From: Acorus gramineus
Lineage: Eukaryota; Streptophyta; Magnoliopsida; Acorales; Acoraceae
Length of the DNA stretch: 64,000 nucleotides
Assembly (NCBI GenBank): GCA_030737835.1
Contig: JAUJYN010000068.1
Coordinates: 124,001 to 188,000, forward strand
Reading direction: 5' to 3'
Part shown: positions 10,845 to 23,032 of the stretch, piece after piece
How positions within the stretch are numbered: the stretch's first letter is position 1
Layout: each line of letters begins with the position of its first letter
The notes under the pieces: generated by a model
Told to the model about the DNA's origin: nothing
The model's database searches: none
The model's input: only the letters and a program-made list of their open reading frames with translations
Position numbers and translations under genes: made by a program

Positions 10845-13800
10845 TGTCACGCCCCAGGGCGGTCGTCCCCGGGACGCGGCAAGTGTATATATGATATCAG
10901 TAACAAGAGTTCAATAATATACCACAAACAACAACTAAAATGACAACACAGGTAAAAAGCAGGGCTGACATAATATATACACCCAATTGCGGAAGCTAAA
11001 AGACTGAGTCTGTAGTCAAAACATACTACAGACTCGATACATAATCATAAGTCCTGTGAGAGCCAACATGCCCATATATACACAAATAAAATCCCAAACA
11101 TAATCCAACTAAGTGCCCAAGCACAGAACATATACGTACAACAGAAAGAAGGGTGCTGATGGCCTCAAAACTCGTGGGACGCGGCGCTACCCTCTGCCGG
11201 TGTAGTCGCTCGGGAAGCTCCTCCCTCAGAGATCACTGAAAAGACAATATGCGAGGGGTGAGCCACACGCTCAGTGAATAGCACAACCCATGCATACAGT
11301 TCATATTAACCACATTTAAGCAATTCATAAGCCACAAGTGGCATAGTATCACCATCCGGGGGTTCGTTCATCGCCGAACCCCATACCCTCACCCTCACCC
11401 TCACCCTCAACAAGTGACCTAGGATGTTGGGACTTAGTGGGTTGATAATCATCCATACATAATCCTGTGGGTCGTCGCATCGCCGGCCCACCATATCCTC
11501 ACCCTCACCTCTCAACAGGTGACCTAGGCTCTTGGGACTGACTAGGCTGTTGGTTACCCTTGGTCCACCGATAGTCTCTCCTCACTCCGTGGTTGTTTGG
11601 CCACTCCCATGTTCAGCACAGTCCTTCACCAAATCAGGAGGCGCCTACTAGTGGGAGCCCCTGCACGGGACAACCTGTCTAACGCCGAGGTAGTCTCTAC
11701 ACGGATCCGACGAGGGGAACAGAACAGCCTATCCATCGCATATGATCCACTCGGATCCGCTGACAGCACATCTCTACGACTCTAATGTCTCGAATTCCTC
11801 AGAATTCCACCAGCGCGCATAACCAGGATGCGGGGAAATAAATAAGCCAATATGGGGAAAAGAGACCTTGGGAGGATAACCTGAGGTCCCGATGTAGGAC
11901 ATCCGACAACCAAACGAGGAACACGGAGTACCCTAACCCGGGTCTCAATGTTAACCTCGCAAGGCCCCCCTTATATTCCCTAAGCATGCTATCTATTATT
12001 ACAGTTCGCATTTAATTAAATAAACCAAACTAATAGGACGCATGCACAGGTCAGGCTTTCTTAGCATGATAGCGAGGTGGCAGGATGCATGGCTCATGCA
12101 TAATCCTAAGGGTGCAAGTCCCTATCACACAATCTAGGGTGGCATGCAATTCTACACACACATCATGCATACATGGATTATATCACGCAGTTAATACTAA
12201 CTATAAGCCCCAGGGGAGGACGGTACACGCCCAAAGCATGTAGCGCCTCCCACACTGGGTTGGGTTGTCCCACTCACCGGGAATCGGGTCGACGCGCGAC
12301 CGTCCGTCGAGATCTGCAAGACAGGGTATTAACTGGTTAGAATAAATCCACAATTATCCAATAATACACAATAAATACCCAAAACCCACAACAAACACCC
12401 AACACCCTCGGCAACCACCCGCACGGCCCACCCGACCGCCCGGGTGCACCGCCGCGCTTCAGCCCGCGCACCCCGCGCACCGCCGGACCCTCTGCCCGCC
12501 GCCTGGACACGCCACCGCACCGCCCCCGGGGCTCCGCGCATCCACTGCGCCCCGCAGCAGTAGCCCGAGCGCCCCAAACACCTCGCGCCGCCCCGCGAGC
12601 ACCCCGCGAACACCCCGCACGGTCCCCGCGCGCAGCACCTTCCCGCGCGCACCCCGCGGGCGCCTCCGCCGCCTCGCCGCGCCTCGCGCGCACACCTCCC
12701 CTGCTCGGCCATCACCTCGCGCACACCTCGCCTGCCCCACCGCGCCTCGCGCACACCTCCCCTGCTCGGCCATCACCTCGCGCACGGCACCACCACTGTC
12801 CGCCTGCACCTCGCGCACGCACCGCCACTGTCCGCACGACTAGCACCCCGCGCGACCAGCTCCTCGCGCCCAGACCAGCGCGACCAGCACCTCGCGCCCA
12901 TACCAGCGCGACCAGCACCTCGCGCGCAGCTCCCTAGCTGGCCTCCAGCTCTTCCCGAGCGCACGCCCGCGCGCACGCTCACGCGCACGCTCGCGCGCAC
13001 GCACGCGCGCGCCCTGCCAGCCCTTGCGCCTGGGCTACCCGAGGCCACCAGCCCACTCGCCAGCACTGCCAGCCCCTCCAGCATACCCAGCACGACCAGC
13101 ACTGCCAGCCCCAAACCGCGCACACCCGCGCGCATGCCGCGCGCACGCACGCGCGCATCCCCGCACGCGCCCAGCCTACGCGCGGCCTGGGCTGCTGCCG
13201 CCGCTGCCTGCTGCCCGGGACAGTGCCCCTGCCTGCCGAGCACCTCCAACCACCCCTCCCACTGCCGCCGACCACCTCCAACCGCCTCCGACCACCCTCC
13301 GACGACCCCCACTGCCGCCGACCACCTCCCAAACACAAAACCCCCCCTAGCAATCATCTAGACAAGAAAAACGGGGAAAAGAAGCTTACCAAGGGGGAGG
13401 AAGAGGTGACCGGGTGCTCTCCACGCACCGAAACCCTTCACAACGGCCTTCTCACGCCCCGATCTAGCTTGGCCTTCGAAATGGGCCAAATCAGAGGACG
13501 AAAAGGGGAGGTCGGGGAGGCTAGGATCGTCGGAACTCGGATTTGAAGACACCGGAGCGTAGATCGGGACCCGATCTACACTTCCCGTGCTTTAGGTTTT
13601 TGGTTTTGAGGGGTGTAGGGGGCTCAAACGGAAGAAAAACGGAGGAGAGGAGAGAGAGAGAGAGCAAGTCGTAGGGATGATGAATAGTGATTAGATATTT
13701 TTGATTCCTTTTATATAGTGCGCGACTTAAAAACCCGGATACGCCCCGGAACTGCGAAATTTTTGTAAACGATGCCGGAATTCGATGAAATTTTCATGAG

Positions 13801-13982
13801 TGGCTTAAAATGGCACCAGGACACATAATATGCAGTTAGATTTTCAATCGGAGTCCTCTAACTCGGACGATAGCTAACAGTCCAAAATTATGCGGTTCCG
13901 ATCGAAAAACACTAAAAATTTTAAAACTGCCAAAAATGCTCCAATGGTTGCCAATAGGCCAAAAAGTGACACATATATAACA
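10845..13982 (-). mobile_element. A-type gypsy solo LTR
   Basis: A 3138-bp minus-strand LTR that starts TGTCACGCC and ends TATAACA on the plus strand. The TSD is TGTTT (10840-10844 and 13983-13987). There is no internal domain, primer site or second LTR, so it is a solo LTR, the usual product of unequal recombination between the two LTRs of one element. It interrupts the B-type LTR of 1-18631 between words that are contiguous at 33525-33545. It contains the GC block (about 12400-13340), the 36-base block near 12280-12320 and four CCCTCA repeats near 11380-11410. Confidence 0.95.
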
Positions 13983-15429
13983 TGTTTCCCCGCATCTTGG
14001 TTATACGCCCTGGTGGAATTCTTGAGAATTCATGTCATTAGAAATGTTAAGAAGCGTTGTCGACGGATCTAAGAGGATCGCATGCGTGTGGGTAGGCTGT
14101 TCTCTTCCCCTCGTTGGATCCATGTAGTATAGCCCCGGCTCCCATCTGTAGGTACCTCCGATGTGTTCAGACTGTGCTGATCGTGGGAGTATATCAGGTA
14201 AGCTACGGAGCGGGGAGAGGCTACCGGTGGACCAAGGGTGATTAACAGTCTAGTCAGTCCCAAAAGACCATGTCACTCCCTTAAGGGTGAGGGTGAGGGT
14301 GTGGTGGGTCGGCGATGTAACGACCCACTGGATTGTGTAGTTACTCCCGTTTAGGGACTATGACTACTTTGAGGTTAATATGAGTGTGTTGGTTGCTGTT
14401 ATGCATGTGTGTGATATCTCGATAAGCGAGTATCGAGAGTGGTTGTTTTCCTTTGGGTTTCGCTTTGCGAACATGGAATCGTTCTCCCCGGCGTTGGCTA
14501 TACCTGTCAGAGGACTAGGCGGAGGCCACGAGGGTGGGAGAGGCTGAGTTGAGGAGATCGGGTTGTAGATACTACCCGGGAGAGGGTTAACGAATGATGT
14601 TACGGGCGTGGGAATCGTTCTCCCCTTCGTTGGATCTGTGTGGTACAGTCCCGGCGTTAGACAGGCTATCCTGACAGAGGGCTCCCATTTGTAGGTACCT
14701 CCGATGTGTTCGGACAGTGCTGATCGTGGGAGTATACCAGGTAAGCTACGGAGCGGGGAGAGGCTACCGGTGGACCAGGGGTGTAGAGCAGTCTAAGTCT
14801 CTCCCAAAGTCCCAAAATGTCTCCTTTCAGGAGTGAGGGTGTGGATGAGGCGAAGACGCGTCGCCTCGTGACCTATTCGTTGTTCGACAGTTCTCATAGA
14901 TGTTGGGTCCGGTCTCGTGATGGATGTTGAAGGACATCGATGGGCGATTATCTAGATGTAGATGATCCAGTAGTGTTGAGTGGACCAGTAAATCCGGGTC
15001 TCTTCGACCGACGGCATGGTCCCTGGACCAGTAAATCCGGGTCTCTTCGACCGACGGCATGGTCCCTAGACCAGTAAATCCGAGTCTCTTCGACCGACGG
15101 TATGGTCTCTCCCCATAAGTCCCAAAAGACTCCCTCCGGGAGTGAGGGTGGGGGTGAGGTTGGTCGCGCAGCCGCGTGACCCTGCTATCCATTGGGTTTT
15201 TACCCGTATTTTGCTTGGAAAAAGGGAACTGATTATCTATTGAACTGTAGAATGGTGATTGGTTTCCTGCCTCTCACTGAGCTTGTAGCTCACCCCTCGC
15301 ATACTGTTTCTTTTCAGGGGCAGTGTTGGGTGTGGAGCTGGAGCTTCCTGTGGCGTGGTCTTATGGGCGTGGAGTGTTCTTCCGGCGGGTGGCGAGTGCG
15401 AGGCTGTCAGCATTCCTAGAGTCATTTTA

Positions 15430-18359
15430 TGTCACGCCCCAGGGTGGCCGTCCCCGGGTAGCGGCAAGTGCATACAAGATATCAGCAGTCTATACAGGGA
15501 ATCAATAAAATACTCTAAACAACAACTGAAATGACAACAACTCAGATGAAAGCAAGGTTGACATAATATATACACAGATAGCGGAAGCTAAAAGACTGAG
15601 TCTGTAATCCCAAAAACATACTACAGACTCGATACATAATCATATGTCCTGTGAGAGCCAATATATACAAATACATCCGAATAATACACAACTGGGTGCC
15701 CAAGCACAGAAATATATACATACAATAACAAGGAAGGATGCTGATGGCCTCAGAAACTCGCGGGACGTAGCGCTACTCCGCTACTGGTGCAGTCGCTCAG
15801 GGAGCTCCTCCTTCAAGTCCTCCTCAGTAATCACTGAAAAAGATAATATGCGAGGGGTGAGCCACACGCTCAGTGAACGGCACAACCCATGTATCACAGT
15901 TTATATCCACCACAAATAATCAACAACCAGCCTCAAAGTGGCTTAACAACATAATCCAGTGATTCGTTACATCGCCGAACCACCATACCCTCACCCTCAC
16001 CCCTCAATAGGTGACATAGGATTTTGGGACTTATAATCATCCATACACATCCATACACCCTTACCCTCACCCCTCAATAGGTGACATAGGATATTGGGAC
16101 TGATAATCATCCAAACACATCCATACACATCCATACACCCTCACCCTCACCCTCACCCCTCAACAGGTGACATAGGATATTGGGACTGACTAGGCTGTTA
16201 ATCATCCTTGGTCCACCGATAGCCTCTCCTCCACACCGTAGCTTGCCTGGTCTACTCCCACATTCAGCACAGTCCGAGTCCAAGATCAGGATATGCCTAC
16301 TGATGGGAGCCCTCTGTCAGGATAGCCTGTCTAACGCTGAGGAGTCCCTACACGGATCTCTACAACTTTAGTGTCTCGAATTCATCAGAATTCCTCCAGG
16401 GCGCATAACCAAGATGCGGGGAACATGCATTAATATAGACGGGAAAAGAAACCTTGGGAGGGCACCATGAGGTCCCGATATAGGACATCCCGACAACCAA
16501 ACAAGGAACACGGAGCACCCTAGCCCGGGTCTCAATGTTGACCTCGCAAGGCCCCTTAATATTCCCTAAGGCATGCAATAATATTACCAGTTGCATTTAG
16601 TTTAACAAATTAAACTAGTAGGAGCATACAAAGGCCGAGGCTTTCCTAGCATGATAACAAGGGGACAAGGTGCATGGCTCTTACACAACCTAAGGGTGCA
16701 AGTCCCTAACATACTCAGTCTAGGGTAGCATGCATACTACATATCAATCATGCCTGCATGGATTACATATTAAACAGGTTAATATTAATCTATGGTGCCC
16801 CAGAGGAGGACGGTATACGCCCAAGTGCATATAGCGCCTCCCAACTGGGTTGGGTTGTCCCACTCACCGGTAGTTGGGTCGTCGCGCGACCGTCCGTCAA
16901 GATCTGCAAGACAGGGTATCAACTTGGTGAGTAAAATCCACAAATACACCAAAAATACTTTAAAAATACACAACACTCGGGCAAACGTGCATACGGCCCC
17001 GACTCACTCCCGCACCCCCGGCAACCACCCGCACGGCCACCCGCCCCCGGATGCACCGCCGCGCCCCAGCCCGCGCACCCAGGCGCCCTGCCGAGCCCCT
17101 GCCCGCATGCCAAGACGCACCGCCGAGCTCCCCGGGTGCACCGCGCGCTCACTGCGCCCCAGCGCAGCCGCCCGCGCGCACACCGCACGCCCCGTGCCCA
17201 GCGCCTCGCCCCGCGCGCACCACCGCTCGCCTCGCCGCGCGCGCACACCCCGCGCGCACCACCGCTCGCATCACCCTCTCGACCAGCACCCCCAGCACGC
17301 CGCACGCCCAGCACGCCCAGCACGCCCAGTACACCCGCGCCTGCGCCACCCGAGCGCACGCCCGCGCGCACGTCCGCGCGCACGCGCGCGCGCGCCCTGC
17401 CACTGCACGCCTGCTGCGCTGCCTGCTGCGCCTGTGCTGCCATTCTGCCCGGAACAGCTAACCACCCTGCCCGAGCACCTCCACCACCACCCACCGGCCA
17501 CCAATGGCCTCCGGCCACCCCCAACCACCACCGACAGCCACCAGCCGCCCTCCACACTCAACCACACCCTCCTAACATGCATCTAAACATGAAAAAGAGG
17601 GAAAGAAAGCTTACCCAAGGAAAGGAGAGGAAAGGAAGGGAACCGGAGGATCTTCGTGCACCGAAACGCCTCCCAACGGATCTCCACCACCAAGACCTCT
17701 TCCTACCTCAAATGGGGCTGAAAACAGGGGAGAATAGAGGGGGTTAGAGGGGGCCAAACTTGTCGGAACTCGAATCCGAGAACACCGGGGGATAGATCGG
17801 GACCGGATCTAACCTTTCTATGTTTTGGGGTTTTGAGAACTCTAGGTGGCCCAAAACTAAGAAACGGAGAGAGGGGGAGAGAGAAAACTCATTTGAGAAG
17901 ATGATGAATAGTGGGGGAGACTTTTTAGATTCACTTAATATATAACCCTCACTTAGATTAGGGTTAAGCAAGGTTAATTAGGTTTAAGTGAGGCTTTAAG
18001 TGGGATTTGACTTGGGTCAACCCAACCACACAAAAAAACAAAAAGGGTTGACCAAGTCATGGGCCCACTTTGACCGAGTCAACTCTCCCAATGACTTCTC
18101 GCTCGGTCAAAAATCGGATATGCCACGGAACTGCGAAATTCTGAAACGTACCGGAATTCGATGAAATTTTCGTGAGTGGCTTAGAATGGCACCAGGACAC
18201 ATAATATGCAGTTAGATTTTCAATCGGATTTCTCAAACACAGGACGATAGCTAACAGTCCAAAATTTTAACGGTTCCGATCGAAAAACGAAAAAAAACTC
18301 AAAAACTGTCAGAATACTCCAATGGTTACCAGCAGGCTAAAAGTGACACATATATAACA
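15430..18359 (-). mobile_element. A-type gypsy solo LTR
   Basis: A 2930-bp minus-strand LTR, from TGTCACGCC at 15430 to TATAACA at 18359, with TSD TTTTA (15425-15429 and 18360-18364). It splits the B-type LTR exactly within a stretch that is continuous at 35090-35110 and 41570-41600. Its GC block is at about 17000-17580. It has three CCCTCA tandem units near 15980-16170 and the splice-like 36-base block near 16870-16915. A TATA-like stretch is seen near 17936-17946 on the minus strand. Confidence 0.95.
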
Positions 18360-18631
18360 TTTTATGCTTTGTAAATCGTGCATGTGGCACAGGTTGTATT
18401 TTCTTTGGTCTAGACTTGGCTTCCACAGGACATTGATTGTGTATTCGGGTCTGTAATAATGTTTTTGATTTACAGACATTGTTATATATTATGCTTCCGC
18501 TTTTCAGTCAGTTATCTTTATCTTGCTTTGCCGCCTTGTGTATTGTTGTTGGTGTCCTTATTGACCTCAGGTATTGATAGCTGATATTACTATTATTATT
18601 GCCACGTCTCGGGGATGCCTCGGGCGTGACA

Positions 18632-20025
18632 GTTTCCATAATATGATGTCTTTTTTTTTCTTTTTTTTTTCAATTTGATCATGTCTTCTAGTAGCTAAAT
18701 CTTCAACTAAGGTTGAAGATGAAACTATGCAATGCTAGTTTAGGATTTTATATTTAGATCTGAATTTTCCATATTATTTGCTTTATTGAGTATCAATCTC
18801 TCATTCAATTCTCTTTTGAAACCTTTTATGTGAATTTCTTATTAATTTCTTCAAAAATTTCTTGTATTTGATTTGATAAAATATGCTTTGATTGAGTTCT
18901 ATGATATTTTATGCTCTTCTTAACATGTTGAATATTGAGTTGGTAGATTTTATAAAGGGAAGGGAGATAGATCATTCTATTGGGTTTTCATAAATCAAGG
19001 TTTTTAATCGTAGAATCATCTTCAAGGATCTCTTGTTTAGGATTTGATAGGGTATACTTGGTTAACTATTTGATATCTTATTCTCTCCCTAATATGTGAA
19101 TATTGAGATGATTGTTTTGATTTCAAATATGATTTTATGAAATAATTAATATGATTTTAAATATATATTTTTCGATTGGTATTTGATTAACGTCAATATT
19201 GATTGAGTTATATGGTGGAGTTTCATAATTGAATATAATCCCTAAATTGGTATTGTATGGTGGATTCTAAAACCCTAGTTATCTTTTCATATTAATATTC
19301 TCTTTTTAATAATAATAATTAAAAAAAAACTTCATCAATTTTTCTTTCTAGTTCGATTAGTTAAATTGATTAATAATCTGATTTGAAAAATTCTCTATGG
19401 GTTCAACCTGTATTTGCTAGATCTATACTTATATAACGATCCGTGCACTTGCGGTAATTAATAACAACTTAAATATTCAATGAATATATAATTAAATGAA
19501 ATATAATATAAAAATGTGATGCATAGAAGAACTTTTAAACAAAAAAGAGCTCATAGATGTCCACAAGGCATCATAAGTAAAGACCTGTCTCCATTTATCA
19601 GTCAGAAGTCCCCGACAGCCCGACGACCAGGGTGGAGCCTCCGAGTTCATGCATGCAGGATCTCACGCTATCTGGGAATGGAGAGATGAAGAAGAAATGT
19701 AAACACCTGTGAGCATCATCACACTGTAAAAAGAGAGATGTGAGAAGAAATGACGAATATACCCCCACAGCATGTGAAATTACCAAAATGGTGTGTTCGG
19801 ACAATTTTGTCCGGGGTGCGGTGCTTTTTTTTTAATAACTAATCATGTGTATGTGCACTTGTGTGTTATTTATTATACTATGGATATATTTTCTTTAAGT
19901 AACAAATTTTTTTTTAATGAAAACTATAAACATCTAACAATCTCATAAACAAGTGACAGATAGAACTTCAAAAGACTAATATAGATGTTTTCATTAAAAA
20001 AAAATGTATAGATGTAAATTTAGAA
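18632..20025. other. AT-rich region, probable old retroelement relic
   Basis: No coding frame is recognised. Long T and A tracts occur at 18650-18672 and 19320-19330. The stretch near 19390-19470 (GGGTTCAACCTG... followed by CCGTGCACTTGCGGTAATT) resembles a segment often found near the ends of old plant LTR elements, but no paired LTR, TSD or primer site can be shown. A 14-base inverted repeat (GGACAATTTTGTCC) lies near 19799-19812. The short frames at 19598-19804 have no supporting features. Confidence 0.35.
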
Positions 20026-20030
20026 ACATT

Positions 20031-20359
20031 TGATGCTGTTCTTACAAAAAGAAAGCAGAGAAACAGAGAGCAAGCAAGATAGATAAAATATTTCTATCAA
20101 ATATGGAGGAACTTTTTTTTTATTTTTATTTTTATATCAGCTTGTTTTAATCTCCACTACACAGATGGCTTCTTATAGCCATTACAAGGTAACACTGAAT
20201 AAGACTTTTAAACTCTCCATACCAAGTTTATTTTTTCAATACATTAAATGCTATAAATGCAAAGTACATTCCAAGGTGATGTTTGATTTTTCCATAGAGA
20301 GATTTGATGATTCTTTATTCTCCACAGCAATGAATACAAATTGGTTTAAATTCCCAACA
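20031..20359 (-). repeat. 3' LTR of the copia element
   Basis: A 329-bp LTR nearly identical to 48869-49193. Differences include a longer T tract near 20111-20122 and scattered substitutions. It is bordered outside by the TSD ACATT and inside by the purine-rich tract. Confidence 0.94.
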
Positions 20360-20372
20360 ATGCCTCCCGCAA
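20360..20372 (-). other. Polypurine tract of the copia element
   Basis: On the minus strand this reads GCGGGAGGCAT directly before the LTR start TGTTGGG, the position expected for the plus-strand primer of a copia element. Confidence 0.7.
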
Positions 20373-21014
20373 ACCGAATTTGCTTTTCACACCCAGCCTT
20401 GCTACATCTTTTTTGAAGACTTGTCCACCAAGTGGTTTTGTGAAATTATCTGCCATTTGTTCTTCAGTTTTGCAATACTCCACATGAATAATTTCTTCTT
20501 TGACAAGCTCCCTTAGAAAATGATATCGAATCCGAATATGCTTTGTTCACCCATGAAGAACAAGATCCTTGGCCACTGAAGTAGTAGAACTATTGTCACA
20601 AAATAAAATTGTTGGACAATTTTGCTTGTGTTTAAGACTTTCAAGAATTCCTCGCAGCCAAAGGATTTAACATCCCGCAGAAGAAGCAGCGATATATTCA
20701 GCCTCTGTTGTAGAGAGAGCCACCACTTGTTGGTTTTTAGAGCTCCATGATATAGCTCCACTTCCAAGATTAAACACATAACCAGAGGTGCTTTTGCTGT
20801 CATCAATACTTCCAGCCAAATCACTGTCAGTGTAGCCAACAAGATTAATAGGAACATTTGCTTGATAGAAAATACCATAGTCAATGGTTCCTTTGACATA
20901 TCGCAAAATTCTTTTGGCAACCTCCCAATGACTTGAATATGGTTTTTCCATGAATATACTCACCATACTCACTGCATACATAACATTTGGCCTTGTAGTA
21001 GTTAAATACATTAA
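20373..21014 (-). pseudogene. pol: copia RNase H and end of reverse transcriptase (decayed)
   Basis: The minus strand encodes the end of the copia reverse transcriptase (MYLTTTRPNVMYAVSM...) and RNase H, including GYTDSDLAGS, KSTSGYVFNL and the STTEAEY motif near 20694-20712. The frame breaks near 20667, after the AASSAGC region. Downstream, further frames still show recognisable tail motifs, including ADNFTKPLGG near 20420-20455. Stops and frame changes make it non-functional. It continues the domain at 22274-23032 from which it was separated by the MITE. Confidence 0.9.
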
Positions 21015-21252
21015 GGTGCTGTTTGTTTGCAACCAGTTTAAGTACTTATATGGATTAAAGCTGAAATTCAGCATTAATTGTGTTTGGTTGGGTCACATAT
21101 AAGTGCTGTTTCTGTGCCTCCTTAAGTGATTTTGGGTTATAATTTTTCAGTGAACATTGGGTCGATTATTTCCCGTGAAACGCTTTCGAAGGTCGAGGAT
21201 GGTCTGTGAAAAGACCCAATTGCCCCTGCAAACTTCAAGTAATTACGGGCGG

Positions 21253-21410
21253 TATTTAAACCGACGCCCACGATCAGTTCTCCTTCTCTCTCCTTCTTCA
21301 CGCTGCGCAGATTTGAAGCTCTTCGACGAAGCGACGAACCGACGATGCAGAAACCCTAATCGACACCATCTCAGCTCGACCGAACCCTAATCGACCCTAC
21401 GAAACCCTAA
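21253..21410 (+). promoter_or_regulatory. Promoter-like segment inside the MITE
   Basis: A TATTTAAA box (21253-21260) is followed after about 20 bases by a CT-rich patch (21278-21300) and then by three AACCCTAAT-type motifs (21351, 21383, 21402) that resemble plant telo boxes. This order is typical of plant promoters and 5' leaders, particularly of translation-related genes. It supports capture of a host gene 5' region by the transposon. Whether it is active is unknown. Confidence 0.45.
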
Positions 21411-21906
21411 TCGACCGAACGGACGACCTCGGCCTTCTCTTAGCGCCAAATAACCCCAAAGTCTCCTCCCCTAATCGATGTGTGTTAACCCCTCTCTCTG
21501 TTCTCGCAGCCCCTGATCGCCGGACAGTTACCGACATCTCCGCCTGTTGGTCGGCGAGGTTCTTCTTGGACTCACGCGGCGGCGTAGGGGGCGCGGGTTC
21601 GGCGAGGTTCTTCTTGGACTCACGCGGCGGCGGAGGCGGCGTAGGGGGCGCGGGTTCGGCAGGGACGCCGATGGCCTCGCCGTCAAAGTGTTCCTTCACG
21701 AGGCCCGTCGACCAGGAGGAGACGCTGTCCCATCCGCTGTCACCGCCACTGCCTCCGCCCCCTGTCCATTCGTCTCCGCCACCGCCGCCGCCGCCGAGGG
21801 CGGTGGAGAGAGACCGGGAGGTGGCGGATCTGGCGGTCAAGGGAGCGACGGAGATGCGGACGATAAAGGCGCGGAGGTTTTGGGTGGATTGATAAAAACC
21901 ATTCAT
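21397..21906 (-). CDS. Possible captured gene fragment in the MITE, Pro/Gly-rich hypothetical
   Basis: A 169-residue minus-strand frame starting with ATG. The first 40 residues are Arg/Ser/Ala-rich with no acidic residue (TARSATSRSLSTALGG), like a mitochondrial or plastid targeting peptide. Then come a Gly-rich run, a DSVSSWSTGLVKEH segment and a duplicated Pro-rich unit (APPTPP...RESKKNLA). No domain is recognised. The opposite strand also has open frames, so the coding strand is uncertain, and the promoter-like signals read the other way. It may be a captured exon or simply GC-rich DNA. Confidence 0.25.
   Translation of the reverse strand: MNGFYQSTQNLRAFIVRISVAPLTARSATSRSLSTALGGGGGGGDEWTGGGGSGGDSGWDSVSSWSTGLVKEHFDGEAIGVPAEPAPPTPPPPPRESKKNLAEPAPPTPPRESKKNLADQQAEMSVTVRRSGAARTERGVNTHRLGEETLGLFGAKRRPRSSVRSIRVS
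21551..21660. repeat. Tandem duplication inside the captured segment
   Basis: A unit of about 48 bases beginning TCGGCGAGGTTCTTCTTGGA is repeated at once, the second copy having an extra 9 bases of GGCGGCGGA type. All length differences are multiples of three, so frames through it stay open on both strands. Confidence 0.8.
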
Positions 21907-22273
21907 GGAAATTATTCACTGTTCATCACGAGGAGGTTTATGTAATGGGCTTGATCAGGAAGATTTTCAACGTGTGGGTAACCAGACACAAGTTTATTTT
22001 GGTTTTAACCAGGGTAGTAGTGGTTGACGTATTGTTAACATGTAAAAAAAGGACAATCTTTAATATCTCCAATCAAAAATGGACTCAAATACCCTTCCAA
22101 TAAGCACATATGTCACTTGGTTAACCAAACACACTTATTTAAATAACTGCATAAAAGTATCCGTTAAACCAAACGCTTTTATTACTTAACTCTTAAAGAT
22201 TATCATCATAACTTTTTTCTGCACTTATTAATCAGCACTTAAAATCCGCTTTCCGCCGCTGCCAAACAGCACC

Positions 22274-23032
22274 TAAGTTTCCAATCAAGCTTCGGAACAT
22301 GGTTGAATTAACGAGCTTTCCTTTACCATCTTTGCTTAATTTCAGACTTGTAATGCATGGATATGACACCGGATTTGCATTCTCCATCTTGAACTTCTTC
22401 ATAATTTCCTTTGCATAACTCTCTTGAGAAATAAAAATGCCTTTTTCGGATTGAAGAACTTCAATGCCAAGAAAATGATGTAGCTCCCCCAAATCTGTCA
22501 TCTCAAATTCTTTTTTCATAGAGAGCTTAAAGGCATTTAGCTTTTCTAAATTATTTCCGGTAAAAATGAGATCATCAACATAAAGACTTACAACCATGAA
22601 ACCTCCATGTGAATCTTCTTTGATGTAGAGAGTATGCTCATAAGGACATTTTTGAAAACCATTCTTCTCAAAATAAGAATTGATGCGACTATACCAAACT
22701 CTTGGGGATTGTTCCAGCCCATATAGAGCTTTCTTCAACTTGTAAACTTTTTGTTATTCATTTTTCTTTATGAAACCTGGAGGCTATTCAAGATACACCA
22801 CCTCTTCAAGAACGTCATTCAAGAATGCTGATTTGACATCCATTTGAAATATTTTCCAACTATTTTGTGTCGCAAGAGAGAAAATCAAGCGAACGGTGTC
22901 AAGCCTTGACACTGGAGCAAATACTTCGGTATAATCTTCACCTTCTTTTTGTTTGTACCCCTTTGTCACGAGCCTTGCTTTGATCTTGTTGATGGAGCCA
23001 TCCAGATTCATCTTTGTTTTATACACCCATTT
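22274..23032 (-). pseudogene. pol: copia reverse transcriptase, interrupted
   Basis: Minus-strand reverse transcriptase in two frames. The first part (22784-23032) has [20 protein letters not shown] and the [12 protein letters not shown] palm motif. The second (22232-22738) has KKALYGLEQSPRVWY, the catalytic SLYVDDLIFTG near 22560-22590, and LHHFLGIEV. A break near 22740-22790 separates them. At its 5' end the domain is cut by the gypsy insertion, whose TSD CATTT lies at 23028-23032, and at its 3' end by the MITE. Confidence 0.92.

Larger units (their letters stand above)
1..18631 (+). mobile_element. B-type gypsy LTR, left-truncated, interrupted by three insertions
   Basis: This is one plus-strand LTR of the B type, read as segments 1-329, 9660-10844, 13983-15429 and 18360-18631. 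Its order matches the intact B-type LTRs at 31744-35372 and 38113-41853: the window starts about 350 bases inside the LTR, and the LTR ends in GGGCGTGACA at 18631. Joining the segments gives about 3.2 kb, or about 3.57 kb with the missing start. No tRNA primer site follows 18631, so it is a solo LTR or the 3' LTR of an element lying upstream. It contains a pyrimidine-rich patch near 130-200, a GC-rich block at 9917-10330, the 39-base block near 10404-10442, a triple 43-bp repeat and the 3' stem-loop. Its own TSD cannot be tested because the left end is outside the window. Confidence 0.88.
21015..22273. mobile_element. Non-autonomous PIF/Harbinger-like DNA transposon (Pack-type MITE)
   Basis: A 1259-bp insertion with terminal inverted repeats GGTGCTGTTTG at both ends and a 3-bp TSD TAA (21012-21014 and 22274-22276). 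The TAA/TTA target preference and G-rich, TGTTTG-containing termini fit PIF/Harbinger elements; hAT elements would give 8 bp. No transposase is encoded. It disrupts the copia reverse transcriptase exactly between recognisable flanking residues. The middle (about 21160-21900) is GC-rich and gene-like, unlike the AT-rich ends, which suggests capture of host sequence. Confidence 0.85.

Noticed and set aside
330..18631. TGTCACGCC...GGCGTGACA pairs as terminal inverted repeats of a DNA transposon
   Set aside because: They are the conserved 3' ends of LTRs lying on opposite strands; each element has TG...CA LTR ends, 5-bp TSDs, a tRNA-Met primer site and a polypurine tract where complete.
21015..22273. 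The MITE as a hAT element
   Set aside because: The target duplication is 3 bp (TAA), not 8 bp.
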